Part shown: one piece after another, positions 43,231-52,402 of the stretch
Position numbering within the stretch: position 1 is the first letter of the stretch
How the letters are laid out: every line of letters begins with the position of its first letter
Assembly (NCBI RefSeq): GCF_003721435.2
Contig: NZ_CP054585.1
Location: 992,001-1,056,000, forward strand
DNA length: 64,000 bases
Source: Halorubrum sp. CBA1229
GTDB taxonomy: Archaea > Halobacteriota > Halobacteria > Halobacteriales > Haloferacaceae
Direction: 5' to 3'
The notes under the pieces: generated by a model
Told to the model about the DNA's origin: nothing
The model's database searches: none
What the model saw: the letters and a program-made list of their open reading frames with translations, nothing else
Translations under genes and position numbers: made by a program

Positions 43231-44934
43231 TTACTCGAGCTCGACCTCGGCGAGGAACGGCCCGCCGATCGCGGCGACGCTGTAGTTGCTCACGCTGTTG
43301 GACACGCCGCGGACCTCGTCGGCGTAGTCGAGGAACACCCACGGCGCCTCGTCGTGCGCGATCTGGGCGGCCTCTCGGTACAGCTCGGCGCGGTCCTCCT
43401 GATTCGTGGTCCGTTGGGCCTCCTCGACGACGCTCATGTACTCGCTGTTGGCCCACGCGGCGTTGTTCGAGGTGTTGAACCCCTCGGTGTCCCAGGAGAC
43501 CCAGTCCTGCCCCTCCGGCACGTCGGTCTGCGGGTGGAGGAGGACGTAACAGAAGTTGTCGGGGTCTGCGTTGTCGGTGTACCACCCGGCGAGCGTCGCG
43601 TCGTGGCTCCCCTGGCTGGTGTACGTGAGGTAGTCGGAGAACTGCCGGTCGTCGATCGACACCTCGATGCCGACCTCGGCGAGGTTCGACCGGATCGTCT
43701 CCGCGGTCGGCAGCGGCGCCGGGTTGTACCCGCGGGGGTTCTGGAACGTCGTCAGCGAGAACGAGAACCCGTCGCCGTAGCCGGCCTCATCGAGGAGGCT
43801 CTGCGCCTGTTCGGGGTCGTACTCGTAGGGGCTGATGTCGTCGTTGTGTCCGAACAGCGCCGGCGGGATCGGCTGGTCGGCCTGCGTGGCGATCCCGGAG
43901 TAGATGTTCTCGACGATCGCCTGGGTGTCGATGGCGTAGCTGATCGCGCGGCGGACCCGGCGGTCGCGGAACGCCTCGACGCGCGAGAGGTTAAACGCCA
44001 TGTACCCGATGTTGATTCCCGTCGCGGTCCGGTTCTCCGCGGTGTCCGACCCCTCGATGATCTGCATGCTGTCGGGGTCGAGCCCGTCGATGATGTCGAG
44101 TTCTTCTTCGACGAGCGCCTGCGCACGCGTGGAGTTCTGCCCGCGGGTGAGGAACAGCACCCGGTCGACGTTCGGGGCCTCTCCCCAGTAGTCGTCGAAG
44201 GCGGTGAGCCGGATGCGGTTGTTGGCGTCGTCGAGGGTCTCGAGCTGGAACGGGCCGGTCCCGACCATCTCCTCTCCGAGGTTCGTGTCGCCCTCGATCG
44301 CGTCCTGCGAGATGACGACGGCCGCGAACATCGCGAGGTTGCGGAGGAACGGCGCGTACGTCTGGGTCAGCGTGATCGAGAGCTCGTAGTCGCCCGGGGC
44401 CTCGACGCTGTCGATCCAGTTGCCGAGCGTGAACGGCCCGTAGACGGAGGAGTCCTCGAAGTGGTACTCGTAGTCGTCGTCGACGAACCGCCGGTACGTG
44501 GCGATGAAGTCGTCGGCGGTGAACTCCGACCCGTCGTGGAAGCTCACCCCCTCTCGTAGCGTGAGCGTCACCGAGTCGCCGTCGAGCGACCAGTCGGTGG
44601 CGAGCGACTCGGTGAGCGACGCCTCGCCCGGCTGGAACGCGATCAGCCCCTCGTACGCCTGATTGGTGACCTTCGCGACCTCGCCGCTGGTCGTGTTCTG
44701 CGGGTCGAGGGTGCTTGAGTGGGCGCCGCGGCCGTAGCGGAGCGAGGTCGTGTCGTCGCCGCCGTCCTCGCCGTCGCTGCCATCGCTGCCGTCACTGCCG
44801 TCCTCGCCGTCGCTGCCGTCGCCGCCGTTTCCGCCGCAGCCGGCGAGCGAGGCGACGGACGCCGTCGCGACCGTCGCGCCGCCCGCTCGTTGCAAGAAGC
44901 TCCGTCGTGACGTTTCCGTGGTGTCAGGGGACAT
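43231..44934 (-). CDS. dppA: Dipeptide/oligopeptide ABC transporter substrate-binding lipoprotein
   Basis: A 567-residue extracytoplasmic peptide-binding protein. The Tat lipoprotein signal is SRRSFLQRAGGATVATASVA ending at the lipobox AGC. A Gly/Ser/Asp/Glu repeat linker (about residues 33-59) tethers the domain. The SBP family 5 fold follows with LTESLATDWSLDGDSVTLTLREGVSFHDGSEF and later RRVRRAISYAIDTQAIV. The promoter GAATTATTTAGG is ~28 bases before the ATG. It sits downstream of the fused ATPase and upstream of dppB. Confidence 0.93.
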   Translation of the reverse strand: MSPDTTETSRRSFLQRAGGATVATASVASLAGCGGNGGDGSDGEDGSDGSDGSDGEDGGDDTTSLRYGRGAHSSTLDPQNTTSGEVAKVTNQAYEGLIAFQPGEASLTESLATDWSLDGDSVTLTLREGVSFHDGSEFTADDFIATYRRFVDDDYEYHFEDSSVYGPFTLGNWIDSVEAPGDYELSITLTQTYAPFLRNLAMFAAVVISQDAIEGDTNLGEEMVGTGPFQLETLDDANNRIRLTAFDDYWGEAPNVDRVLFLTRGQNSTRAQALVEEELDIIDGLDPDSMQIIEGSDTAENRTATGINIGYMAFNLSRVEAFRDRRVRRAISYAIDTQAIVENIYSGIATQADQPIPPALFGHNDDISPYEYDPEQAQSLLDEAGYGDGFSFSLTTFQNPRGYNPAPLPTAETIRSNLAEVGIEVSIDDRQFSDYLTYTSQGSHDATLAGWYTDNADPDNFCYVLLHPQTDVPEGQDWVSWDTEGFNTSNNAAWANSEYMSVVEEAQRTTNQEDRAELYREAAQIAHDEAPWVFLDYADEVRGVSNSVSNYSVAAIGGPFLAEVELE

Positions 44935-45026
44935 ACACAGGGCGTAAATTGGCTACCTAAATAATTCTGGTGGAGTGATGGGACGGATCCGCGACATAAA
45001 TTCCGACGGAGTGGTCGCGCGTTTAT

Positions 45027-47759
45027 TTATCTATCTGGTCGCTCGTCGTAGAGGTGGCACGCGGCGGGGTGGCCGCTCTCGTCGAGCGCGGGGTTCTCTC
45101 GCTCACAGACGCTCTCGAACGTCTCGCGGAGCGTGGCTTCCGCCTCCTCCCACCGGTCGTTTTTGAGGTGGTCGAAGGAGTCGGCGACGACCGCCCGCGC
45201 CTCTCCCGAGAGCGGCCCGTCGAAGAAGTACTCGAAGAGCGTCGGGTGTTCGCCGCCGTCGGCGACGGCGGTCGGCGCCGACCCGTCCTCGAGGCGGACC
45301 TCCGACTCGATGGCGTCGAGGTCGATGTCCCCCGACTCCAGGCGCTGTCGGTAGAACATCACTTCCCGGTACCGCTCCTGATCGATGTCCAGATCGGCCG
45401 GCGGAATGATCGACGGACACCGGGTGCGGAACCGACAGCCGGATGGCGGGTCGATCGGCGACGGGACGTCCCCCTTGAGGATCGTCCGATCGGCCGTGTC
45501 GGCGAGGGGGTCCGGCTCCGGAATCGCGGACAGCAGCGCCTGTGTGTAGGGGTGTTTCGGCGTCTCGAACAGCTCGTCCGTCTCGGCGACCTCGACGATC
45601 TCGCCGAGGTACATCACGGCCACCCGGTCGGAGATGTGGCGGACGACGCTCAGGTCGTGGGCGATGAACAGGAAGGTGAGCCCGAACTCCTCCTGGAGGT
45701 CCTCCAGGAGGTTGATGATCTGCGCCTGCACGGAGACGTCGAGCGCGGACACCGGCTCGTCCGCGACGATGAAGTCGGGGTCGACCGCCAGCGCCCGCGC
45801 GATGCCGACCCGCTGGCGCTGGCCGCCGGAGAGCTCGTGGGGGTATCGACCGAACTGACCGCGCTCCAATCCGACCGCGTCCATCAGCTCGAAGACGCGC
45901 TGGCGGCGGCGTCCCTCGGCGAGGTCGTGGATCTTCAGCGGTTCCATGATCGTCTGGCCGGCGGTCATCCGCGGGTCCAGACTCGACATCGGGTCTTGGA
46001 AGACCATCTGCATGTCCTTCCGGCGCTTGCGGAGGTCCGACTTCGAGAGCGATCCGAGGTCCCCGCCGGCGAACACGACCGTGCCGTCGGTCGGCGGGTC
46101 CAGGTGGAGGATCGCGCGCCCCGCCGTGGACTTCCCGCAGCCGGACTCGCCGACGAGCCCCAGCGTCTCCCGCTCGCGCACGTCGAGATCGATCCCGTCG
46201 ACGGCCCTGACGCTCGGATCACCGGTGCCGAACACCCGGTCGAGCGGGCCCGCCTCCTGCTGGTAGTACTTCCGCATCCCGCGGACCTCGACGAGCGGGT
46301 CGCCGATGGCGGACCTGGCGCTGGCCTCGACGCCGTCGGTCCCGTAGGCGGCCTTGTCGAACTCGTCGTGGACGCATTTCGACCGGTGGTCGACGTCCTC
46401 CCCCCCGTGCTGGAGGAACGGGATCTCTCCCTCGCGGCACTGCGGTTCGGCCCACGGGCACCGTGGCGCGAAGTGGCACCCCTCGGGCATGTCGATCAGG
46501 TCGGGGACGTTCCCCTCGATCGGGGTCAGCCGCTCCTTCTCCTCGGTGGGGATCGACTCGAGCAGGGTGTAGGTGTAGGGGTGGCTCGGATTGGCGAATA
46601 TCTCCTCGACGGGTCCCTCCTCGACGATCTCGCCGGCGTACATCACGGCCACCCGATCGCAGGTCTCGGCCACGACGCCGAGGTCGTGGGTGATCATCAG
46701 GACGGACATCCCGAACTCCGTCTGCAGGTCGTCGATCAGGTCGAGGATCTGCGCCTGGATCGTCACGTCGAGCGCGGTCGTCGGCTCGTCGGCGATGAGG
46801 AGGTTCGGCCGGCAGGCGAGCGCGATGGCGACGAGCACGCGCTGGCGCATCCCGCCGGAGAACTCGTGTGGGTAGTCGTCCAGGCGCTGTTTCGCCTCCG
46901 GGATGCCGACCGCCTGAAGCATTCTGACGACCTCGTCCATCACCTCCTCGTCGCCGTCGCGGCCCCCGGCCTTCGGGAGGATCTCGCGGATCCCGTTGAG
47001 CCACGAGTCGCGCTTCTGCCCGCCGTACCGGTGGAGCCGCAGCGACTCTGCGATCTGTTCGCCCACGGTGACCGCCGGGTTGAGCGAGGTCATCGGGTCC
47101 TGGAAGATCATGCCCATCTCGCCGCCGCGGATCCGACGGACGGCCGCCTCGGGGGCGGCCGTCACGTCGACGATCCCCTCGGTGACCTCGACGTCGCTCG
47201 GCTTCGCGCCGTCGCGGATCCGCTCGCGGGCGTCGGCGTCGAGGAACACGAAGCCGTCGACGGCGTCGGCGAGCGCCGCCTCGAGGTCGTCGCCGACGGC
47301 CGTCGGGTCGGCGTCGTCCGCGAGGCGATCGGCGGCGGTCGCGAGGTCGCTCGCGAGGTCGTCGGGGTCCGCCTCGCCGGCGAGGTCGTCGACCATTCCG
47401 CGGAGCTCCGCCGCCGTGTCGGGGACGCGTCGTCCGGCGCGGAGGTCGCTGCTCACGGCCGCGATCGCGTCGACCAGTTCGGACGGGTACGAGACGTACG
47501 CGCCGTCGAACTCCTCGAGGAGGGAAGTAGCGAGCGCCGGATCCGCGAGGGTGATCCGGCCGCCGACGACCTCGCCGGGGTCGTCGACGAGGTCCATCGC
47601 CGAGAGGGCGGTAACGCTCTTCCCGGAGCCTGATTCGCCGACGAGGCCGACAGTCTCGCCGTCCTCTATCGAGAGGTCGATACCGTCGACGGCCTTGACC
47701 GCGCCCCGTTCGGTTCTGAACTGGGTCCGGAGCGACGAAAGCGAGAGGAGGTCAGTCAC
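45027..47759 (-). CDS. Fused DppD-DppF peptide ABC transporter ATPase with insertion
   Basis: A 910-residue protein with two complete peptide-transporter ATPase halves in one chain, usually two separate genes. In the first half Walker A is GESGSGKS (residues 41-48), the signature [16 protein letters not shown], and its four-Cys tail [14 protein letters not shown]. Between Walker A and the Q-loop ([12 protein letters not shown]) lie about 170 residues instead of ~45, an acidic helical insertion. The second half has [40 protein letters not shown] and [11 protein letters not shown]-terminal extension of about 120 residues follows CRFRTRCPS. It probably forms the ATPase core for DppBC. Promoter-like CCAAAGATATTTTTCC is ~29 bases before the ATG. 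Confidence 0.92.
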   Translation of the reverse strand: MTDLLSLSSLRTQFRTERGAVKAVDGIDLSIEDGETVGLVGESGSGKSVTALSAMDLVDDPGEVVGGRITLADPALATSLLEEFDGAYVSYPSELVDAIAAVSSDLRAGRRVPDTAAELRGMVDDLAGEADPDDLASDLATAADRLADDADPTAVGDDLEAALADAVDGFVFLDADARERIRDGAKPSDVEVTEGIVDVTAAPEAAVRRIRGGEMGMIFQDPMTSLNPAVTVGEQIAESLRLHRYGGQKRDSWLNGIREILPKAGGRDGDEEVMDEVVRMLQAVGIPEAKQRLDDYPHEFSGGMRQRVLVAIALACRPNLLIADEPTTALDVTIQAQILDLIDDLQTEFGMSVLMITHDLGVVAETCDRVAVMYAGEIVEEGPVEEIFANPSHPYTYTLLESIPTEEKERLTPIEGNVPDLIDMPEGCHFAPRCPWAEPQCREGEIPFLQHGGEDVDHRSKCVHDEFDKAAYGTDGVEASARSAIGDPLVEVRGMRKYYQQEAGPLDRVFGTGDPSVRAVDGIDLDVRERETLGLVGESGCGKSTAGRAILHLDPPTDGTVVFAGGDLGSLSKSDLRKRRKDMQMVFQDPMSSLDPRMTAGQTIMEPLKIHDLAEGRRRQRVFELMDAVGLERGQFGRYPHELSGGQRQRVGIARALAVDPDFIVADEPVSALDVSVQAQIINLLEDLQEEFGLTFLFIAHDLSVVRHISDRVAVMYLGEIVEVAETDELFETPKHPYTQALLSAIPEPDPLADTADRTILKGDVPSPIDPPSGCRFRTRCPSIIPPADLDIDQERYREVMFYRQRLESGDIDLDAIESEVRLEDGSAPTAVADGGEHPTLFEYFFDGPLSGEARAVVADSFDHLKNDRWEEAEATLRETFESVCERENPALDESGHPAACHLYDERPDR

Positions 47760-47809
47760 TACCGGCGGTAGCGCGCCTGACGGAAAAATATCTTTGGGGA
47801 CAGTGGAAC

Positions 47810-47817
47810 CTTTATAC
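47810..47817 (+). promoter_or_regulatory. TATA box for the gene at 47840
   Basis: CTTTATAC is centred 26-27 bases before the ATG at 47840, the spacing of a leaderless archaeal promoter. The divergent Dpp ATPase promoter lies 20 bases away. Confidence 0.65.
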
Positions 47818-47839
47818 GACTACCGGAGCGTCTCACGAT

Positions 47840-48325
47840 ATGAGCGGTCCCGCAGGCGACGACGCGCCCACGAACGTACAGGTCGGAGACGGGTGGTCCG
47901 CGGTCATGGAGGACATGGAGGCGACCGCGGCGGAGTACCGAGCGCGCGGGTGGACGACGCTCGAACTGCACCCCGGGGACTCGGTCCTGGTCGACTCGGA
48001 CCGTCGAACGGGGCTCGACGTCGTCCTCCCCGGCCCGGAGTTCGAGGACCTCGAGTCGCTCGTCGACGACCGGGAGTTCCGAGACGTCGAGGTGTTCCGG
48101 GCGGAGGGCGACGGGCTGGTGTACCTGCTCGTCGCCGAGCTCGCTCCCGAGAGCGAGACGGCCGTGTTCGTCCCCGCGTACTACGACCCGAGCCAGGCGG
48201 CGGAGACGATCGAATCGATCAGAGACGCGGGAACTGTGCGCCTCTTCTGTCGCCGATTGAACGACGACACCGTGCGGTTCGTCCACGACGATCCGGCGCC
48301 GTTCCTCCCGGAACCCGTCGAATAA
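47840..48325 (+). CDS. Uncharacterised acidic haloarchaeal protein
   Basis: A 161-residue cytosolic protein starting [20 protein letters not shown]. It contains [44 protein letters not shown], and [23 protein letters not shown]. The pattern is typical of a conserved haloarchaea-only family; no catalytic or DNA-binding motif is evident. It is divergent from the Dpp operon with closely spaced promoters. Confidence 0.75.
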   Translation: MSGPAGDDAPTNVQVGDGWSAVMEDMEATAAEYRARGWTTLELHPGDSVLVDSDRRTGLDVVLPGPEFEDLESLVDDREFRDVEVFRAEGDGLVYLLVAELAPESETAVFVPAYYDPSQAAETIESIRDAGTVRLFCRRLNDDTVRFVHDDPAPFLPEPVE

Positions 48326-48430
48326 GCGTTTGTCGTGAATCAACGGTGACAGCACGTCGGAGACGCGTGAACGGCACGCTCCGGAGCCGACGGGTCCAAT
48401 AAAAAGAACTTCTCGAAGTCGGACGCGGCC

Positions 48431-49342
48431 TCAGAGGATGCCGGCGGCCTCGGCGGTCTCGACGATGTCCTGCGCCATCTTGTTGGTCGCCTCGTCGACC
48501 ATCTGGCCGTCGACGCTCACGGCGCCTTTGCCCTCCTCCATCGCCTCGGCGTAGGCGTCGACGATGCGCTTGGCGCGCTCGGCGGTCTCCGGATCCGGCG
48601 CGAACACTTCGTTGCCGATCTCGATCTGCGACGGGTGGATCGCCCACTTGCCGTCGCAGCCGATCATGTTGGCGTTCTCGGCGGACTCGCGGAAGCCCTC
48701 GGCGTCCTCGATGTCGGCGTAGGGCCCGTCGAGACACGGCAGACCGGCCGACTTCGCCGCGGCGTTACACTCGGAGAGCGCGTGGTGCCAGTAGTGGCCC
48801 GGGTACTCCGGGAACTGACCGATGTCGAGCCCGGGCGTCCCCATCGCGGCGGAGTAGTCGCCCGGACCGAAGATGATCGACGAGAGCCGGTCGGAGGCGT
48901 GCGCGATGTCGTGGACGTTGTGCATCCCTTCGCCGTCCTCGATCTGCGGTTCGAGGCCGATGCCGCCGACTTCCAGGTCGTTGTTCTCCTCAACCTGTTC
49001 GAGCAGGTTCTCGACGGTGTGGATGTCGCTGGCGGACTTGACCTTCGGAACGATGATGTCGTCGATATACTCGCCCGCCTCGCCGACGACCGTGATCAGG
49101 TCGTCGTACCACCACTTGGTGTCGATCCCGTTCATGCGGAAGCTGAGGACCTTGTCGCTCCAGTCCTCCTCGCGTGCGGCCTTGATGAGCGGCTCGCGCG
49201 CGTCCGGCTTCGCGTTCGGCGCCACGGAGTCCTCCAGATCGAGGAACACCTCGTCGGCGTCGCTGTCGGCCGCCGAGTGCATCATCTTCTCGTCGCTCGC
49301 GGGCGTTGCAAGCTGCGTCCGGCGAAGAGTCACGTCAGTCAT
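48431..49342 (-). CDS. L-malyl-CoA/beta-methylmalyl-CoA lyase-like enzyme (CitE family)
   Basis: A 303-residue HpcH/HpaI-family lyase. It starts TLRRTQLATPASDEKMMHSA and continues DEVFLDLEDSVAPNAK (substrate/metal acidic residues). Later segments are IIVPKVKSASDIHTVENLL, GIGLEPQIEDGEGMHNVHDIA, IIFGPGDYSAAMG and KWAIHPSQIEIGNEVF, closer to malyl-CoA lyases than to CitE proper. In haloarchaea such an enzyme makes glyoxylate in the methylaspartate cycle. Function assigned from motifs and length; citramalyl-CoA cleavage is the alternative. The promoter is the AT-rich GAAAATAAAG region just upstream. Confidence 0.8.
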   Translation of the reverse strand: MTDVTLRRTQLATPASDEKMMHSAADSDADEVFLDLEDSVAPNAKPDAREPLIKAAREEDWSDKVLSFRMNGIDTKWWYDDLITVVGEAGEYIDDIIVPKVKSASDIHTVENLLEQVEENNDLEVGGIGLEPQIEDGEGMHNVHDIAHASDRLSSIIFGPGDYSAAMGTPGLDIGQFPEYPGHYWHHALSECNAAAKSAGLPCLDGPYADIEDAEGFRESAENANMIGCDGKWAIHPSQIEIGNEVFAPDPETAERAKRIVDAYAEAMEEGKGAVSVDGQMVDEATNKMAQDIVETAEAAGIL

Positions 49343-49465
49343 ATAGCGGCCGTACCACGCTCGTCCATGAAAATAAAGCTACCTCACCCGGGGGTATTTT
49401 CTCTGAGTCGGAAGCGAGTTAACATAGAAAGGACGGCCGCTAAACCCCGGCCGTGTCGGGTGCGC

Positions 49466-49663
49466 TCAGCGGTCCGCGCGGCGGACCACGGCCACGATCA
49501 ACAGCGCGAGGGCGAGCGCCCCGACGACCCCGCCCAGGGCGGTCGGCGGGACGAGCCCCGGCTCCCCGACCGGAGCGCCCCCGGCCGCTCCGATCGACGC
49601 GATCACGGACAGCGTCACGATAACCGCGGCGAGGAAGACCGTACGAGCCAACGAGCGTGTCAT
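49466..49663 (-). CDS. Small two-helix membrane protein
   Basis: A 65-residue protein with a basic start (MTRSLARTVFLAAVIVTLSV) and two hydrophobic helices separated by GAPVGEPGLVPPTALGG, ending VVRRADR. It could be a small membrane peptide of the type common in haloarchaea. The first helix might also be an uncleaved signal. No known family. Confidence 0.5.
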   Translation of the reverse strand: MTRSLARTVFLAAVIVTLSVIASIGAAGGAPVGEPGLVPPTALGGVVGALALALLIVAVVRRADR

Positions 49664-49935
49664 CTACTGACCACCGGTCGTTGTCCCGCCTCGCGTGAAC
49701 CGTCGATGAGCCCGTACATACTCGCGACACTCCGCCGTGGAGCCATCGTAACGAAGGCCCGGCGGTAGGGTAGTATTTCGCCGCCAGAACCGTCGTTTCC
49801 GGCTGCTGAAACATCGTCAAGGAGTGCCTGAAACCAAGTCTGAGACGCTGAGCTGCGGGATACGGACTCACCGCTCACCGAGACGTCGACCGCGAAAAAT
49901 CGTCGGGGTTCGAGGCGGGAACGGCCCCGGCCGCG
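49664..49935. other. 272-bp intergenic stretch
   Basis: No feature beyond weak AT-rich patches was seen, apart from the likely promoter of the small membrane protein. Confidence 0.4.
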
Positions 49936-50103
49936 TCAGTCGTCGGCCGGGGTGCGCGGTTCAGCCGGCGGCTCGGCGTCGTCCGCCGGGTCGTCGACGG
50001 CCTCGACGTCGGGGGACTCGTCGAGCCGTTCGTCCGCCTCCTCGGACCGGTGACGCGCTCGGAGCTCCTCGATCGAGCGCGCCTCGACGTTGTGATGGCA
50101 CAT
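49936..50103 (-). CDS. Small acidic protein with Cys-His-His start
   Basis: A 55-residue protein beginning MCHHNVEARSIEELRARHRSEEADERLDE and ending in a Pro/Asp/Ala-rich acidic tail. The ATG at 50103 is chosen over an in-frame TTG at 50118 because a TATA-like CTTATCC lies about 30 bases upstream of it and a perfect palindrome covers the region between. The CHH start might bind metal, but this is only suggested by composition. Confidence 0.5.
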   Translation of the reverse strand: MCHHNVEARSIEELRARHRSEEADERLDESPDVEAVDDPADDAEPPAEPRTPADD

Positions 50104-50117
50104 GACAACAGTTGTCA
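50103..50117. promoter_or_regulatory. 15-bp palindromic operator at the start of the small gene
   Basis: TGACAACAGTTGTCA is a perfect inverted repeat around a central A. It abuts the ATG at 50103 and sits downstream of the TATA-like site near 50133, where a repressor would block transcription start. Confidence 0.55.
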
Positions 50118-50179
50118 AGGACCATGCACGGATAAGCGTTACGCCGATATCGCGGAGAGGGCCGCTGACGCGGGCGTTC

Positions 50180-50370
50180 TTACGGTTTAACGAGTACCTT
50201 GATCGCCTCGCGCTCGTCCATCATCCGGTAGCCCTCGTCGACCTCGTCGAGGCCGACCGTCTCGGTGAAGATCGGCGCGGGGGCGAGAGTGTCCCGGAGC
50301 ACGTCGGTCATCGGCTCCTCGGCGTACGCGCTGACGAGAGCGACGCCGCCGGTGAGCGTGACGTCGTCAC
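50180..50370 (-). pseudogene. C-terminal remnant of a zinc-dependent alcohol dehydrogenase
   Basis: Reading the minus strand gives about 63 residues ending VGLDEVDEGYRMMDEREAIK then VLVKP and a stop (TAA at 50180-50182). This is the standard end of medium-chain zinc alcohol dehydrogenases. The upstream part with the catalytic zinc and NAD motifs is absent; the frame becomes unrelated sequence near 50370. It is a truncated relic, not a working gene. Confidence 0.75.
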
Positions 50371-50522
50371 CGACTCGCGTACTTATACGCCTGTATTATT
50401 CGCAGAGACCGTTATTCACCGAGCCCCGAATGGTCACGTATGGGAGGATTCAACCGAGAGCCGCCGCCGACTCGATCGACTGATACCGTCGGACGTCGCG
50501 GTAACGCGGAGGTGCGTCGGGC

Positions 50523-51359
50523 ATGAGCGGGGCCGCGACCGACCGCGATCCGGCCGCCGGCGACGCCGAGGACGGCTGGACCATCGTCGCCGCCGTCAAG
50601 CAGGTCCCCGACAGCGACGAGGTCGGGATCGACCCCGACACGGGACGGCTCGACCGAGCGAACGCCCCCGCCGTGCTCAACGCGCCCGACAGGGACGCGT
50701 TAGAGGCCGCGCTGTCGATCCGCGACGCGGTCGGCGGCACGGTCACCGCGATCACGATGGGGCCGCCGACGGCGACGGACGTGTTGGAGGAGGCGGTCGC
50801 GATGGGGTGTGACGACGCCGCGCTCGTCACCGACCGCGCGTTCGCCGGCAGCGACACGTGGCCGACGAGCTACGCGCTCGCCGAGACCGTCGACCACCTC
50901 GACGCCGACGTGGTCGTCTGCGGCGAGGAGACGACGGACTCCTCGACCGGGCAGGTCCCGCCGGGGATCGCCGCCCACAACGGCTGGGCGCAGCTGACCT
51001 ACGTCGAGGGCGTCGACCCGCTCCCCGAGGAGGGTCGGCTCGCCGCGCGACGCGACGTCGAGGGGGGCCACGAGCGGGTCGCCGCCGACCTCCCCGTCGT
51101 CGTCGCGGTCGCGTACGGGGAGTTCGAGCCGAGGCCCGCCGGCCTCCACCGGAAGCTCTACGCCGAGAACGACTTCGAGCCGATGGAGCTCACGGCCGAC
51201 GACCTCGGGATCGACGCCGACGACGTGGGGATGGACGCCTCCCCGACGCAGGTCGGCGGGATGGAGACGGTCGAGCCGGTCGACCGCGAGAAGGAGACGG
51301 TCGAGACGCCCGCGGAACTCCTCGACGCCCTCGCGGACGAGGGGGTGATCGCCCGATGA
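50523..51359 (+). CDS. fixA: Electron transfer flavoprotein, beta subunit (FixA type)
   Basis: A 278-residue ETF beta subunit that binds FAD/AMP together with the alpha subunit. It has IVAAVKQVPDSDEVGIDPDTG, a central VVCGEETTDSSTGQVPPGIAA and the ETF beta signature region VAYGEFEPRPAGLHRK. It is the first of four genes linked by ATGA overlaps (A-B-C-X order), so one operon. Such FixABCX sets move electrons from NADH or acyl-CoA to quinone and ferredoxin, in some cases by bifurcation. Confidence 0.92.
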   Translation: MSGAATDRDPAAGDAEDGWTIVAAVKQVPDSDEVGIDPDTGRLDRANAPAVLNAPDRDALEAALSIRDAVGGTVTAITMGPPTATDVLEEAVAMGCDDAALVTDRAFAGSDTWPTSYALAETVDHLDADVVVCGEETTDSSTGQVPPGIAAHNGWAQLTYVEGVDPLPEEGRLAARRDVEGGHERVAADLPVVVAVAYGEFEPRPAGLHRKLYAENDFEPMELTADDLGIDADDVGMDASPTQVGGMETVEPVDREKETVETPAELLDALADEGVIAR

Positions 51360-52402
51360 CCGACGCTGAGGCCGGCGACGCGGAATCGGCGCCGAGCGAG
51401 GTCGACCGCGCCGGCGACGTCTGGGTGTTCATCGAGGAGCACGCGGGCGACGTGATGTCCGTCTCGTGGGAGCTGCTCACCGAGGGACGACGGCTCGCGG
51501 ACGACCTCGGCGACGACCTCGTCGCGCTCGTCATCGGCGAGGACGTCGGCGACGTGGCCGACGAGGCGATCGCTCGCGGCGCCGACCGCGTCCTCGTCGC
51601 CGACGACCCCGTGTTCGAGCCGTACCGCGCGGACCCGTACGGCACGCAGTTCCGCGCGCTGGTCGAGGAGCGGATCCCCTCGATCGTCCTGATCGGCGGC
51701 ACGCACACCGGTCGCGACTTCGCCGGGCGCGTCGCCGTGCCGGCCCACGCCGGCCTCACCGCCGACGTGACCGAGCTCGACGTCGACGAGGACGGGCAGC
51801 TGCTGGCTCGCCGCCCCGCCTTCGGCGGCGACGTGCTGGCGACCATCGTCTGCCCGGAGCACCGCCCGCAGATGGCGACCGTCCGGGCCGGCGTGTTCGA
51901 GACGGCCGACCCCGAGCCCGAACGCGAGGGCGACGTTGAGGAGGTGACGGTCGTCGTGGAGGAGGCCGACGCGCTCACGGAGGTGCGAGAGCGCGACGTG
52001 AGCGACACCGCCGACATCACCGACGCGGACCGCATCGTCGCGGTCGGCGGCGGGACGGAGGGCGAGCTCGGCCCCGCACGGGCGCTCGCCGAGGCGCTCG
52101 ACGCGGAGCTCGCCGCCAGCCGCAAGGCGGTCGACGAGGGGTGGGTCGACGGCGCCCGCCAGGTCGGGCAGACCGGCAAGACCGTCCGCCCCGAGCTGTA
52201 CGTCGCGCTCGGCGTCTCCGGCGCCGTCCAACACGTCGAGGGGATGAACGACAGCGAGGTCGTCGTCGCGGTCAACGACGACCCCAACGCACCGATCTTC
52301 GAGCACGCCGACTACGGGATCGTCGGCGACCTCTTCGAGGTGGCGCCGCGGCTGACGACGGCGCTGGAGGGCGAGGCCGATCCCGAGGAGGTACTCCAAT
52401 GA
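51356..52402 (+). CDS. fixB: Electron transfer flavoprotein, alpha subunit (FixB type)
   Basis: A 348-residue ETF alpha subunit. The N-terminal domain begins VWVFIEEHAGDVMSVSWELL. The FAD-binding C-terminal domain has AVGGGTEGELGPARALAEALDAELAASR, the signature VGQTGKTVRPELYVALGVSGAVQH and VVAVNDDPNAPIFEHADYGIVGDL. The start is fixed by the ATGA overlap with fixA. It forms a heterodimer with FixA. Confidence 0.94.
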   Translation: MTDAEAGDAESAPSEVDRAGDVWVFIEEHAGDVMSVSWELLTEGRRLADDLGDDLVALVIGEDVGDVADEAIARGADRVLVADDPVFEPYRADPYGTQFRALVEERIPSIVLIGGTHTGRDFAGRVAVPAHAGLTADVTELDVDEDGQLLARRPAFGGDVLATIVCPEHRPQMATVRAGVFETADPEPEREGDVEEVTVVVEEADALTEVRERDVSDTADITDADRIVAVGGGTEGELGPARALAEALDAELAASRKAVDEGWVDGARQVGQTGKTVRPELYVALGVSGAVQHVEGMNDSEVVVAVNDDPNAPIFEHADYGIVGDLFEVAPRLTTALEGEADPEEVLQ

